A DNA stretch of 45,722 nt from JAFGSZ01 sp964492185. Its GTDB lineage: Bacteria; Bacteroidota; Bacteroidia; Bacteroidales; UBA10428. Shown here in pieces: positions 17,831 through 26,199 of the stretch. How positions within the stretch are numbered: position 1 is the stretch's first letter; the number at the start of each line of letters is the position of its first letter. The notes under the pieces were generated by a model, which saw only the letters and a program-made list of their open reading frames with translations, ran no database searches and had not been told where the DNA came from. Location: contig CAZBJH010000015.1 of the NCBI GenBank assembly GCA_964492185.1, forward strand, positions 1 through 45,722, given 5' to 3'. A program made the position numbers and the translations under genes.

Positions 17831-19111
17831 ATGAATTTTTTGCGGGGACTAACGGGGATTGTATTTCTCATCGGTCTTAGTTTTTTACTAAGTAAAAACA
17901 AAAAACATATTTCCTGGCGGATTGTTTTGACAGGCCTGGCTCTGCAGTTTCTTCTCGGTGTAAGTATTTTGTATATTCCCCTGATTGAAGGAATATTTGA
18001 ATTTGCCGGGAAGATTTTTATAGGAGTGCTCAACTCAACAAAGGCCGGTTCAATATTTTTATTTGGTGACCTTGCCGACTCGGAGAAATTCGGATCTATA
18101 TTTGCTTTCCAGATTCTTCCTACCATATTGTTTTTTTCAGCTTTAATGAGCATCTTATTTTATCTGGGTGTTATACAGCGCATTGTGTATGTTCTTGCAT
18201 GGTTATTAAAGCGGGTGATGATACTTTCGGGTGCTGAAAGTCTGGCCGTAACGGCAAATATTTTTCTCGGTCAAATGGAGGCACCGTTGATGGTCAAACC
18301 GTATTTGTCAAAAATGACCAATTCGGAGCTGTTTACAGTAATGACAAGCGGAATGGCAACAATAGCCGGCGGAGTAATGGCTGCATATATTGGTATGCTT
18401 GGAGGTGCTGACCCGGAACAGCGATTATTGTTTGCCAAGCATTTAATCACCGCATCGGTGATGGCTGCCCCGGGTTCGCTGGTAATAGCCAAAATTATCA
18501 TTCCCCAGGATAAAGACATAAGTAAAGAGCTGATAGTTCCCAAAAAAAGTGCCGGTAAAAATATTCTTGATGCCATATCAAAAGGTACGGCTGAAGGTAT
18601 GAAACTTGCACTTTATGTGGGTGCTATGCTTATAGTCTTTTTTGCACTTATTGCATTTGTAAATACCATACTGAATAAACTGGGAAGCTGGGTTTCCCTT
18701 AATGAAATTATTGCCGGAATATCAGATGGGCAATACACCGAATTGTCGCTGGAGTTTATCATGGGATATGCTTTTGCTCCTGTAATGTGGCTGATTGGCG
18801 TCGCGTCAGAGGATATTACAATGTTAGGAAGCCTGCTGGGAGAAAAAATCATTCTTACTGAATTTGTAAGTTATGGCAATTTATCCGGATTGATATCATC
18901 AGGTGAATTGACGGCGGATAAGTCCATTATTATGGCAACATATATGCTTTGTGGATTTGCCAATATTGCATCTGTCGGGATATTGATCGGAGGAATAGGT
19001 TCCCTGGCTCCAAATAAAAAGGTAACACTTTCAGAATTCGGGTTTTATGCACTATTTGGAGGTACTGCAGCATCCCTGCTTTCTGCCACTATTATCGGGA
19101 TAATTATATGA
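17831..19111 (+). CDS. nupC: Concentrative nucleoside transporter (CNT/NupC family)
   Basis: 426 residues, around ten membrane helices. CNT features: N-terminal helices with ISWRIVLTGLALQFLLG, QILPTILFFSALMSILFYLG, GAESLAVTANIFLGQMEAPLMVKPYL near residues 136-158 (nucleoside-binding HP1 region), and FAPVMWLIGV, GFANIASVGILIGGIGSLAPNKK near 378-400 (HP2 region). It imports nucleosides with Na+ or H+ across the inner membrane. Probably co-expressed with the nuclease gene upstream. A family A repeat begins 59 bp after the stop codon. Confidence 0.93.
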   Translation: MNFLRGLTGIVFLIGLSFLLSKNKKHISWRIVLTGLALQFLLGVSILYIPLIEGIFEFAGKIFIGVLNSTKAGSIFLFGDLADSEKFGSIFAFQILPTILFFSALMSILFYLGVIQRIVYVLAWLLKRVMILSGAESLAVTANIFLGQMEAPLMVKPYLSKMTNSELFTVMTSGMATIAGGVMAAYIGMLGGADPEQRLLFAKHLITASVMAAPGSLVIAKIIIPQDKDISKELIVPKKSAGKNILDAISKGTAEGMKLALYVGAMLIVFFALIAFVNTILNKLGSWVSLNEIIAGISDGQYTELSLEFIMGYAFAPVMWLIGVASEDITMLGSLLGEKIILTEFVSYGNLSGLISSGELTADKSIIMATYMLCGFANIASVGILIGGIGSLAPNKKVTLSEFGFYALFGGTAASLLSATIIGIII

Positions 19112-19170
19112 TTGGCATTTTTAAATACATTCTGTATCCGGAAATAAATTTTTCACAGAAGTTAATATAT

Positions 19171-19368
19171 AGTGTTTGTCAATAAACTCGTAGTGTTTGT
19201 TCAGAATGTTCGAGATCAAGGTGCGCGAACCGAACGAAGTGAGCTCTTGAACACCTTTAAAAATAATTAACGTTGTGAAAAAAATTTTAAACCGCGGTAT
19301 ACTATAAGGTATTCGAGGATTTAAAATTTTAGCAGCAACGCGGGTATCGGACATTATGGACAGACACT
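19171..19368 (-). mobile_element. MITE-like family A element with right arm (198 bp)
   Basis: Reverse-orientation copy. Read on the plus strand: tail and right end (AGTGTTTGTCAATAAACTCG..), the arm AACCGAACGAAGTGAGCTCT..AACGTTGTGAAAA, core ATTTTAAACCGCGG..GGATTTAAAAT, then the left end GGACATTATGGACAGACACT. Flanked by ATAT on both sides (19167-19170, 19369-19372). The arm is on the right side of the core in element orientation. Confidence 0.88.
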
Positions 19369-19489
19369 ATATAAAACCTGTTCAAGCATAAACAAAATAG
19401 CTAAAAATTTAATAAACTTGTAGTATAGTTGATAATACCTGAATAAATAATACAGGATAGTTACCCGGTTGAATTAAATCATTATCAAA

Positions 19490-22400
19490 TTGACTAAAAA
19501 AGATCCGGAACCGGAAAAAATCACCAGTGAAATTGATAGTGGGAACTATCAAATATTATTTCAGAATGCTCCACTGGGAATTTTTAAGGCCAGCCTTGGC
19601 GGAAGGTACCTTGAAGTAAACCGTGCTATGGCAGAAATGCTGGGTTATGATGGCCCGGAGGATCTTTTAATGAGTGTGACAAACATTGCGGAGCAGATAT
19701 ATGAAAATCCCAAAATCAGAAGTTCTGTCGTACGAAGGCTGGCTAAAGGTAAATCTGTTATTAAGGCAGAAACTAATTTTCAAACGAGATCGGGTTTAAT
19801 TTTTCCTGTTGCCCTTACATTGAGTCGTATTCGTGATGAAAGAAGCGGGCAGCAGTTTATACTCGGCATGGTCGAGAATATTTCCGAAAAGAAAGGACAA
19901 CATGACAGGTTAATTTGGGAACGTGATTATTTAAGGCTGTTGATCGATCATTTGCCCGATTATATTTATATGAAGGACAGGGATGGACAACTAACAATTG
20001 TAAATGAAGCTTTTGCTGATTTGGTTAATGTTTTAAACCCGACAGAATTAGAAGGACAGCCGGATATTAAGGAATTTACCAATGAGCTGGTTGTAAATAT
20101 GGTCAGGGATGATGATGAAGTGTTGAAAAGTGGCAGGGCTGTTATCAACGCGGAACGGTCGGGATATGATGATTATCATCAAAGTATGCTATATACCCTT
20201 TACTCGAAGATCCCGATGAAAGATAGTAAAGGCAAGGTTTTGGGGTTAATAGGTATCGGAAGGAACATTACTGAGATCAAGCTGGCTGAACAAAGAATTA
20301 TTGAAAGTCAGGCTAACCTGACCGCTGTGATCGAAAGTGCTCCTAATTCTATATGGGCGATTAACCGGAATTATCAGCTTACTACCTTTAATACCCACTT
20401 TAAACAGAATATAAAGCGGTTTTATAATAAGCCAATAACAGCCGGAGATGACATCCGTAATATTTTCCCACCTAAAGAGCGTAAAAATTGGAAAACAGCT
20501 TTTAAAAATGCCTTTAACGGAAAGCGATGGTTTACAGAGGATGTTCTTTACAGGGAAGGGAGTCACTATTTTTTTGAAAATTCTTTTAACCCCATCCTCA
20601 CCGGTAATGGTAATGTTACGGGTGTTACTGTTTATTCAAATGATATTACTGAAAGAAGAATTGCAGAGGAGGCTATAAAGGAGAGTGAACAGCGATTCCG
20701 GCAACTTGCAGAAAATTCGAATGATGTTTTTATTATCACCAACGACCGCAATATCCTGTATGCTAATCCTGCATTTGAGATAGTATTTGGTAAAAATGTG
20801 GAATCAGTATTAAAAAATAATAAGATCATTGAAGAAAGCATTCATCCTGATGACCGCGAAAGTTATTCTTCATTATTTGCTATAAACCAGTTAAGAAAAA
20901 GCAAAGGTAAGGGGCAACATTTCAGGATAATACGTTCCGACGGAAAGATCAGACGACTGTGGGTAAGGACATACCCGATAATGGATGATTCAGGTAAGAT
21001 TTATCAGCAGGTCTTATTGATTAGTGATATAACCGAACAAACGGAACTCGAAACAACGATACTCGATACGAAGAATCAACAACAGGCCATACTTGATAAT
21101 ATTCCTTACTTGGCATGGTTAAAAGATAAAGAGGGGCGTTATATTTCGGTAAATGAACCTTTTGCCGCCTATTATAATATGGAAGTAAATGAACTGATCG
21201 GGAAGACAGATTATGATATTTGTTCTCCGGAATATGCTGAAAAATACATCAAAAATGACGAAGAAGTAAAAAAAACCGGGAAACGCCAGTTGGTTGAAGA
21301 AGTAAAATCGACACCCGAAGGTCCGCGATGGTCGGAAACATTTAAAACGCCCATTTTAGATCAAAACGGTAATATTATTGGCATTACCGGTATTGCCCGG
21401 GATATTACCGATCGTAAGAAAATGGAAGAGGTGATATTGAAAAACGAGGAGCATATCCGGTCACTGATACAGAATTCTTCTGATGCCATATCTATTTTAA
21501 ACGGGAACGGAGTGATCACTTTTGAAAGTTCGGCAAAGAACAAAATCTCTGATTTTACGATGGAAGAGCTTATCGGCAAGCCGGTATTTGATATAATACA
21601 TCCGGATGACAAGCTGAATTTCAGGGATTTTTTTAATGAACTGGTAAAAAAACCGGGTCTGCAGATAAAGAAGGAATACCGTAGTTTGCATAAAAATAAA
21701 CGATGGATCTATGTAGAAAGTATATTTTCGAATCAGGTGAAGAATCCGTCTATTAAGGGTATAGTTGTTAACTCACGCGATGTATCCGACCGGAAAATGG
21801 GGGAGTTAAAAGAACGCGTTTATCATGACAACCTTATTTTTCTTAGTAATAGTGCCCTTGATCTTCTGGGTTTATCGGAAAGGAATGATATTTACCATTA
21901 TATTACGGAAAAGCTTTATCATTTCCTTGAGAATGCAATTATTTTAGTCAGTTCGTATGATGAAAACAATAATCGTTTTAAAATAGAGAACATTGCCGGT
22001 ATTGGTGAGTACCGTGACAAGATATTTGATATTATCGGCCGTGACCCTGCAGGGATTATTTTCCCGGGAGATGAAGAATTTTCCAGTATTGAAAATGCCG
22101 GCAATGTAGTAATAGTGAAGGATGAAGACATCATGTTGAACGGTACAGGTCTGAGTCATGCAATGTATACAAGGCTGAAGGAATTATTGAATGTTCATAA
22201 AGTTTATAATATATCCCTTGTCAGGCATAATAAATTGCTTGGTAACATCACAATTCTCACACTGAACAAAAGCATCATCAAATTCAAGCATATCATTGAA
22301 ACATTTGTTCACCAGGTATCGGTTTCATTGCATCGCAGTCAGCTTGAATATGAACTTAAAACATCCAAAGAAAAGGCCGAGGAATCGGATAAGCTCAAAA

Positions 22401-23518
22401 CTGCTTTTCTGGCAAATATGAGTCATGAGATTCGCACTCCAATGAATGGTATACTGGGATTTGCCGAAATGCTGAATGATGATTCGATCAGCTCTGAAAA
22501 TAAAAAGAAGTATCTTGATGTGATAAATAGCAACGGTAAAATGCTGATCAGCCTGATTGACGACATTATTGATTTCGCGAAGATCGAAGCCGGCCAGATA
22601 AAAATACTAAAGCAGGATTTTTCATTAAACAAGCTCTTGTTGCAGGTACACAATTCATTTTTATCCGAAACATTTAAGAAAGAAAAATCACGTGTTAAAT
22701 TACGGATAAGGAAGCAATTCAGCGATGATAACTGTTATATTCGATCCGATCCTAACAGGTTACGGCAGATCCTTACCAACCTTGTAGGCAATGCTTTTAA
22801 ATTCACCAGGGAAGGGTATATTGAGATTGGTTATGAATTGCGAAAAGATAATTACCTGGAATTCTTTGTTAAAGATACAGGTATCGGTATTGAGGAAGAA
22901 AAAGTTAATTTGATTTTTGAAAGGTTTATCCAGGCTGATAGCTCGCGAACACGCAAATACGGGGGTTCAGGGCTGGGACTTGCCATATCAAAAGGATTTG
23001 CTGAATTGCTGGGAGGTGATATGTGGCTGGAATCGGAGTATGGGAAAGGATCGGTCTTTTATTTTTCAATACCATATGTTCCGGTTAAAAAGATAGAATC
23101 GTCCGAAGGCAGGCATAAGAAAACAAAAGAACAATATGAGTGGGCGGGCCGTACTTTTTTGATTGCCGAAGATGATAAATTCAGTTATAAGTTCCTTGAA
23201 GGTTTTTTAAAGCAAACAAAGGCCGATGTAATTCAGGCTGAGGACGGGATACAGGCAATCGAGATATGTAAAAAGAACAAAAATATCGATCTCATTCTGA
23301 TGGATATCCAGATGCCTGAACTTAACGGACTGGAGGCTACAATCCAAATTAAGGAGTTTAATAAGAGTATTCCTGTTATTGCACAAACAGCAAATGCAAT
23401 CCCCGAGGAAAGAGAAAAATGCTATGAAGCTGGTTGTGATGATTTTATTACAAAACCTGTTAATATTTCAGAGCTTTTTGCCATGATTGACAAATGGCTC
23501 GGCTCTAAAAATAAGTAG
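19490..23518 (+). CDS. Cytoplasmic hybrid histidine kinase with six PAS domains
   Basis: 1342 residues, no signal peptide or membrane helix. Six PAS sensor domains begin near residues 17, 145, 275, 400, 525 and 650; a GAF-like region spans about 775-945; HisKA has the phospho-His in NMSHEIRTPMNG near 979; HATPase has NLVGNAFKF near 1100 and GGSGLGLAIS near 1158; a receiver domain follows with EDDKF near 1226, phospho-Asp in LILMDIQMPE near 1270 and Lys in ITKPVN near 1321. No output domain follows, so the signal must leave via a separate partner not encoded here. Start is TTG, since an in-frame stop lies 15 bp upstream and the first ATG (codon 46) would cut PAS1. Followed by a glycosyltransferase gene almost immediately. 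Confidence 0.93.
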   Translation: MTKKDPEPEKITSEIDSGNYQILFQNAPLGIFKASLGGRYLEVNRAMAEMLGYDGPEDLLMSVTNIAEQIYENPKIRSSVVRRLAKGKSVIKAETNFQTRSGLIFPVALTLSRIRDERSGQQFILGMVENISEKKGQHDRLIWERDYLRLLIDHLPDYIYMKDRDGQLTIVNEAFADLVNVLNPTELEGQPDIKEFTNELVVNMVRDDDEVLKSGRAVINAERSGYDDYHQSMLYTLYSKIPMKDSKGKVLGLIGIGRNITEIKLAEQRIIESQANLTAVIESAPNSIWAINRNYQLTTFNTHFKQNIKRFYNKPITAGDDIRNIFPPKERKNWKTAFKNAFNGKRWFTEDVLYREGSHYFFENSFNPILTGNGNVTGVTVYSNDITERRIAEEAIKESEQRFRQLAENSNDVFIITNDRNILYANPAFEIVFGKNVESVLKNNKIIEESIHPDDRESYSSLFAINQLRKSKGKGQHFRIIRSDGKIRRLWVRTYPIMDDSGKIYQQVLLISDITEQTELETTILDTKNQQQAILDNIPYLAWLKDKEGRYISVNEPFAAYYNMEVNELIGKTDYDICSPEYAEKYIKNDEEVKKTGKRQLVEEVKSTPEGPRWSETFKTPILDQNGNIIGITGIARDITDRKKMEEVILKNEEHIRSLIQNSSDAISILNGNGVITFESSAKNKISDFTMEELIGKPVFDIIHPDDKLNFRDFFNELVKKPGLQIKKEYRSLHKNKRWIYVESIFSNQVKNPSIKGIVVNSRDVSDRKMGELKERVYHDNLIFLSNSALDLLGLSERNDIYHYITEKLYHFLENAIILVSSYDENNNRFKIENIAGIGEYRDKIFDIIGRDPAGIIFPGDEEFSSIENAGNVVIVKDEDIMLNGTGLSHAMYTRLKELLNVHKVYNISLVRHNKLLGNITILTLNKSIIKFKHIIETFVHQVSVSLHRSQLEYELKTSKEKAEESDKLKTAFLANMSHEIRTPMNGILGFAEMLNDDSISSENKKKYLDVINSNGKMLISLIDDIIDFAKIEAGQIKILKQDFSLNKLLLQVHNSFLSETFKKEKSRVKLRIRKQFSDDNCYIRSDPNRLRQILTNLVGNAFKFTREGYIEIGYELRKDNYLEFFVKDTGIGIEEEKVNLIFERFIQADSSRTRKYGGSGLGLAISKGFAELLGGDMWLESEYGKGSVFYFSIPYVPVKKIESSEGRHKKTKEQYEWAGRTFLIAEDDKFSYKFLEGFLKQTKADVIQAEDGIQAIEICKKNKNIDLILMDIQMPELNGLEATIQIKEFNKSIPVIAQTANAIPEEREKCYEAGCDDFITKPVNISELFAMIDKWLGSKNK

Positions 23519-23538
23519 GTGTTTTGCATTCATTATTA

Positions 23539-24690
23539 ATGTTCCCGGTTTATTGCATTTCTGTTATTATTGCATTTTTATATGCAATAATTATTTTGTC
23601 ATTTGCTGCCGGCTGGATAAAAAGGAAACGATCACGATGTTCAATTTTTTCCGGTTATACTGTTGTTTCAGTTATTGTTGCTGTTCGTAATGAAGAAAAC
23701 ACTATAAGGCAGTTACTCTCAGATCTTATGCAGCAACAGTATCCTGAGGGTATGTTAGAGATAATTATTGTAAATGATCATTCTGTAGATAGAACTGTTG
23801 CCATTTCAGCATCACAGGTTTCTTCCGGCAGGATAATTAAATGGTACAATCTTCCGCCTGATAAACATGGAAAGAAAGAGGCGCTTGATTATGGGATTAA
23901 CAGGGCAGCCGGAGAATTAATTATAACTACAGATGCTGATTGCAGGATAAAGCCCGGCTGGGTGGAGGCAATAACTTCATGTTATATTGGAAATAATAAG
24001 CCTGATATGATGGTTGGAATGGTAGACATTATGTCCGCGGGGGGATTGGCCGGGATATTTCAGGAAATTGACGTGGTTAGTCTGGCTGCTGTTTCGGGCG
24101 GATCGGCTGCAATTGGCCGGCCGGTCCTTTGTAATGGTGCAAACCTGGCTTTTAAAAAGGAAGTGTATAATCAGTTACACAATCCCTTTAATAGCATGAT
24201 AGTATCCGGTGACGATGTTTTTTTGTTACAGCAATTCAAAAAGTGCAGGAAGAGAATTGCCGGGATATTTCATTTGGAAAGCCTGGTTGTTACCAGGCCG
24301 GCTGCGTCAGTTTCAGATTTTGCAAACCAGCGGATCAGATGGGCCTCCAAAGCACGGTTTTACAGTGACCGCGGTATAATACTGACCGGTTTGGTTGTGA
24401 TGCTCTATAACTTCTTGCTGATCTTTTCATTTGTTCTTTTGCTGACAAATAAAAGCGCCAGTCTATTTGTGCTTTTGTTCGGATTTAAGGTAGTAGTTGA
24501 TTACATATTTTTATTACCTGTATTCAGCTTTTTCGGAAAACTCAGGCTGACGCCTTTTTGTATGCTTTTTCAGATTATATATCCCCTGTATGCTGTATTT
24601 TTTTCATTATTCGGAAGCGTAATGTCGTATACATGGAAGGGAAGAACGATAGAACAAAAAAATCCGGCACATAAATGCCGGATTTCCTGA
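23539..24690 (+). CDS. Membrane-bound family 2 glycosyltransferase
   Basis: 383 residues from ATG; a TTG at 23524, 6 bp after the kinase stop, is an alternative start. One N-terminal membrane helix (CISVIIAFLYAIIILSFAAGW), a GT-A catalytic domain with VSVIVAVRNEENTI, IVNDHSVDRT, TTDADCRIKPGW (DxD-like) and QRIRWASKARFY (the Q/RxxRW product motif of processive GT2 enzymes), then three C-terminal helices. Likely makes or extends a surface polysaccharide or glycolipid; acceptor unknown. Tight spacing to the kinase gene suggests one transcript, so the kinase may regulate envelope sugar synthesis, but that is inference. Confidence 0.9.
   Translation: MFPVYCISVIIAFLYAIIILSFAAGWIKRKRSRCSIFSGYTVVSVIVAVRNEENTIRQLLSDLMQQQYPEGMLEIIIVNDHSVDRTVAISASQVSSGRIIKWYNLPPDKHGKKEALDYGINRAAGELIITTDADCRIKPGWVEAITSCYIGNNKPDMMVGMVDIMSAGGLAGIFQEIDVVSLAAVSGGSAAIGRPVLCNGANLAFKKEVYNQLHNPFNSMIVSGDDVFLLQQFKKCRKRIAGIFHLESLVVTRPAASVSDFANQRIRWASKARFYSDRGIILTGLVVMLYNFLLIFSFVLLLTNKSASLFVLLFGFKVVVDYIFLLPVFSFFGKLRLTPFCMLFQIIYPLYAVFFSLFGSVMSYTWKGRTIEQKNPAHKCRIS
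24659..24684 (-). terminator. Terminator hairpin overlapping the glycosyltransferase 3' end
   Basis: Perfect 10-bp stem AAATCCGGCA / TGCCGGATTT with a 6-nt loop, inside the last codons of the plus-strand glycosyltransferase. Only the minus-strand side has a strong U run (seven T opposite 24655-24661), so it best serves the convergent T9SS gene; it may also weakly stop the plus-strand transcript. Confidence 0.65.
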
Positions 24691-24708
24691 ACCTTGAAAC
24701 GTTTAAGT

Positions 24709-24873
24709 AGTGTCCGTCAATAAAGTTAGCAAAATGTCTTACTGGTCATGTGTCTGTTCAGAAGGTTCCATTTGCAAGGCTCGCGTAGTCCGAAAACGCG
24801 GAGTTTACATGTCGTGAATGAGCAATTTTCGGACAAGCATAACGCGGCAAATGGGACTTTATGGACAGACACT
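24709..24873 (+). mobile_element. MITE-like family B element (165 bp)
   Basis: Outer left end AGTGTCCGTCAATAAAGTTA, inner end TGTGTCTGTTCAGAAGGTTC, nested inverted repeats (CCATTTGC/GCAAATGG, GTCCGAAAA/TTTTCGGAC) and right end ACTTTATGGACAGACACT. Flanks are AAGT and AATT, a duplication with one change. Lies between two convergent genes, 5 bp from the stop codon of the T9SS protein gene. Confidence 0.88.
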
Positions 24874-24878
24874 AATTA

Positions 24879-25913
24879 TTATTCCGAAACAATAAATTCT
24901 TTTGTTGTATGCTTACCTGCAAGGCTGGCTTTCATCAGATAAGACCCGTTTCTTAATCCGAGATGTTGAATATCGAACTTTTGATCATAGCTTCCGGGTT
25001 GATAATCCTCGTTTATCAGTGTGCATAATTTTTTACCTGAAATATCATACAGATCTATCAGGACCTTTCCCGGATTGTTAAGTTGAAAATTTATGTTTAA
25101 ATCATCATTTACCGGATTGGGGTAAAAGTCCAGCAAGTTGGATGCAGATAATGCAGCATCCTGAATCGCGGATGAAGAAACCTTGTTATTATATGCCGCC
25201 TGTCGGGCCGTTGAGGTGTTTTTTCCCGATGTTGTATTTATTGTTGTAAAAACAAGCAAAGGATAGCGGTTGGTAGAGTTGTACCAGCGGAAAGTAGTAA
25301 TTATAACATGTTGGATTGAATTTTCAAATATCCGGTCATAGGTTTTTACCGTTTTCACACGCAGGGTGTTTTTAATGCTAACATCGCCAGGCAACAGTAA
25401 AGTACCATAAGCATCGGCTTCAACCGTATAATTACCATCAACAATACCTTCAATGTATTTTGACTGATAGGTACCTTCAAAATGTCCGCTGAAGGCATCA
25501 CCCATTGTGAAAGGAAATTTCATTTTTACAAAGGGTCTGGTATATTTGATAATGACACTGTTATCATTGGTTGTCAAGCCGGTTTGTTCAATACTGTTTT
25601 CCGTGATATTAAAATAAAAGCGATTATTGAACTCGATAAGCTCTGTGTTTGAATTCCGGAATTCCGCATTGTTTTCCGAGGTGGCCACCTGATGTACAAA
25701 ACCGGTAAAATCCTTGTTTTCGGCAAGGTCTGAAAAATCCCATATCAAATTAGTGCCGGCAGGCCCCGGTTCTGCATAGTTGCAGATTTTCATCCGGTTA
25801 AAATCATCCGCTTTTATAGCGTGGGTTTCATGTTGTAATGTCACCTGTGCATTCAAGACAGTTATGAATGCAAAAACCAGGTAAAACGCAAAAAATTTTG
25901 TCATTCGTTTCAT
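24879..25913 (-). CDS. T9SS-secreted protein of unknown function
   Basis: 344 residues. Signal peptide about 1-22 (MKRMTKFFAFYLVFAFITVLNA). The central part is beta-rich without a domain that I recognise. The last 80 residues form a type A T9SS sorting domain: DFYPNPVNDDLNINFQL, VLIDLYDISGKKL, GSYLMKASLAGKHTTKEFIV. The protein is expected to cross the outer membrane by the T9SS and be released or surface-attached after removal of that domain. No T9SS machinery gene is in the window. Its stop codon is next to a family B repeat and the transcript probably ends at the hairpin beyond it. Confidence 0.88.
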   Translation of the reverse strand: MKRMTKFFAFYLVFAFITVLNAQVTLQHETHAIKADDFNRMKICNYAEPGPAGTNLIWDFSDLAENKDFTGFVHQVATSENNAEFRNSNTELIEFNNRFYFNITENSIEQTGLTTNDNSVIIKYTRPFVKMKFPFTMGDAFSGHFEGTYQSKYIEGIVDGNYTVEADAYGTLLLPGDVSIKNTLRVKTVKTYDRIFENSIQHVIITTFRWYNSTNRYPLLVFTTINTTSGKNTSTARQAAYNNKVSSSAIQDAALSASNLLDFYPNPVNDDLNINFQLNNPGKVLIDLYDISGKKLCTLINEDYQPGSYDQKFDIQHLGLRNGSYLMKASLAGKHTTKEFIVSE

Positions 25914-25968
25914 ATCAGATTATTTTTATATATTCGAGAGAACTATTCTCTAATTTGTATGATCAGTT

Positions 25969-25999
25969 AAACATTCTGCCAACTTTATAGATAGACCCT
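25969..25999 (-). repeat. Family B left-end remnant
   Basis: ACATTCTGCCAACTTTATAG followed by ATAGACCCT is the reverse complement of a family B outer left end. It abuts AATT at 26000-26003, which is also the left duplication of the family A element that follows, so two element ends meet head to head here. Confidence 0.55.
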
Positions 26000-26003
26000 A
26001 ATT

Positions 26004-26199
26004 AGAGTTTGTATATAAAGTCATAGTGTTTGTTCAGAATGTTCGAGATCAAGGCGCGTGAACATTTTAAACCGCGGTATACTAAAGTATTTGAGGATTT
26101 AAAAAGTTTTCACAACGTTAATTATTTTTAAAGGTGTTCAAGAGCTCACTTCGTTCGGTTGAGCAGCAACTCGGATATCGGACATTCTGAACAAACACT
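26004..26199 (-). mobile_element. MITE-like family A element with left arm (196 bp)
   Basis: Reverse-orientation copy with tail, right end, core, then the arm (TTTTCACAACGTTAATTATT..GAGCTCACTTCGTTCGGTTG) on the left side of the core in element orientation. Flanked by AATT on both sides (26000-26003, 26200-26203). The recQ stop codon TAG (26198-26200) uses the final two bases of this element plus one base of the flank. Confidence 0.88.

Noticed and set aside
24733..24873. A recurring 40-50 residue ORF inside family B elements (starting MCLFRKFHLQ, also at 30588 and 43717)
   Set aside because: It is open in all three copies, but the differences between copies are mostly amino-acid changing, the sequence is a palindrome, and the frame runs into unrelated flanking DNA.
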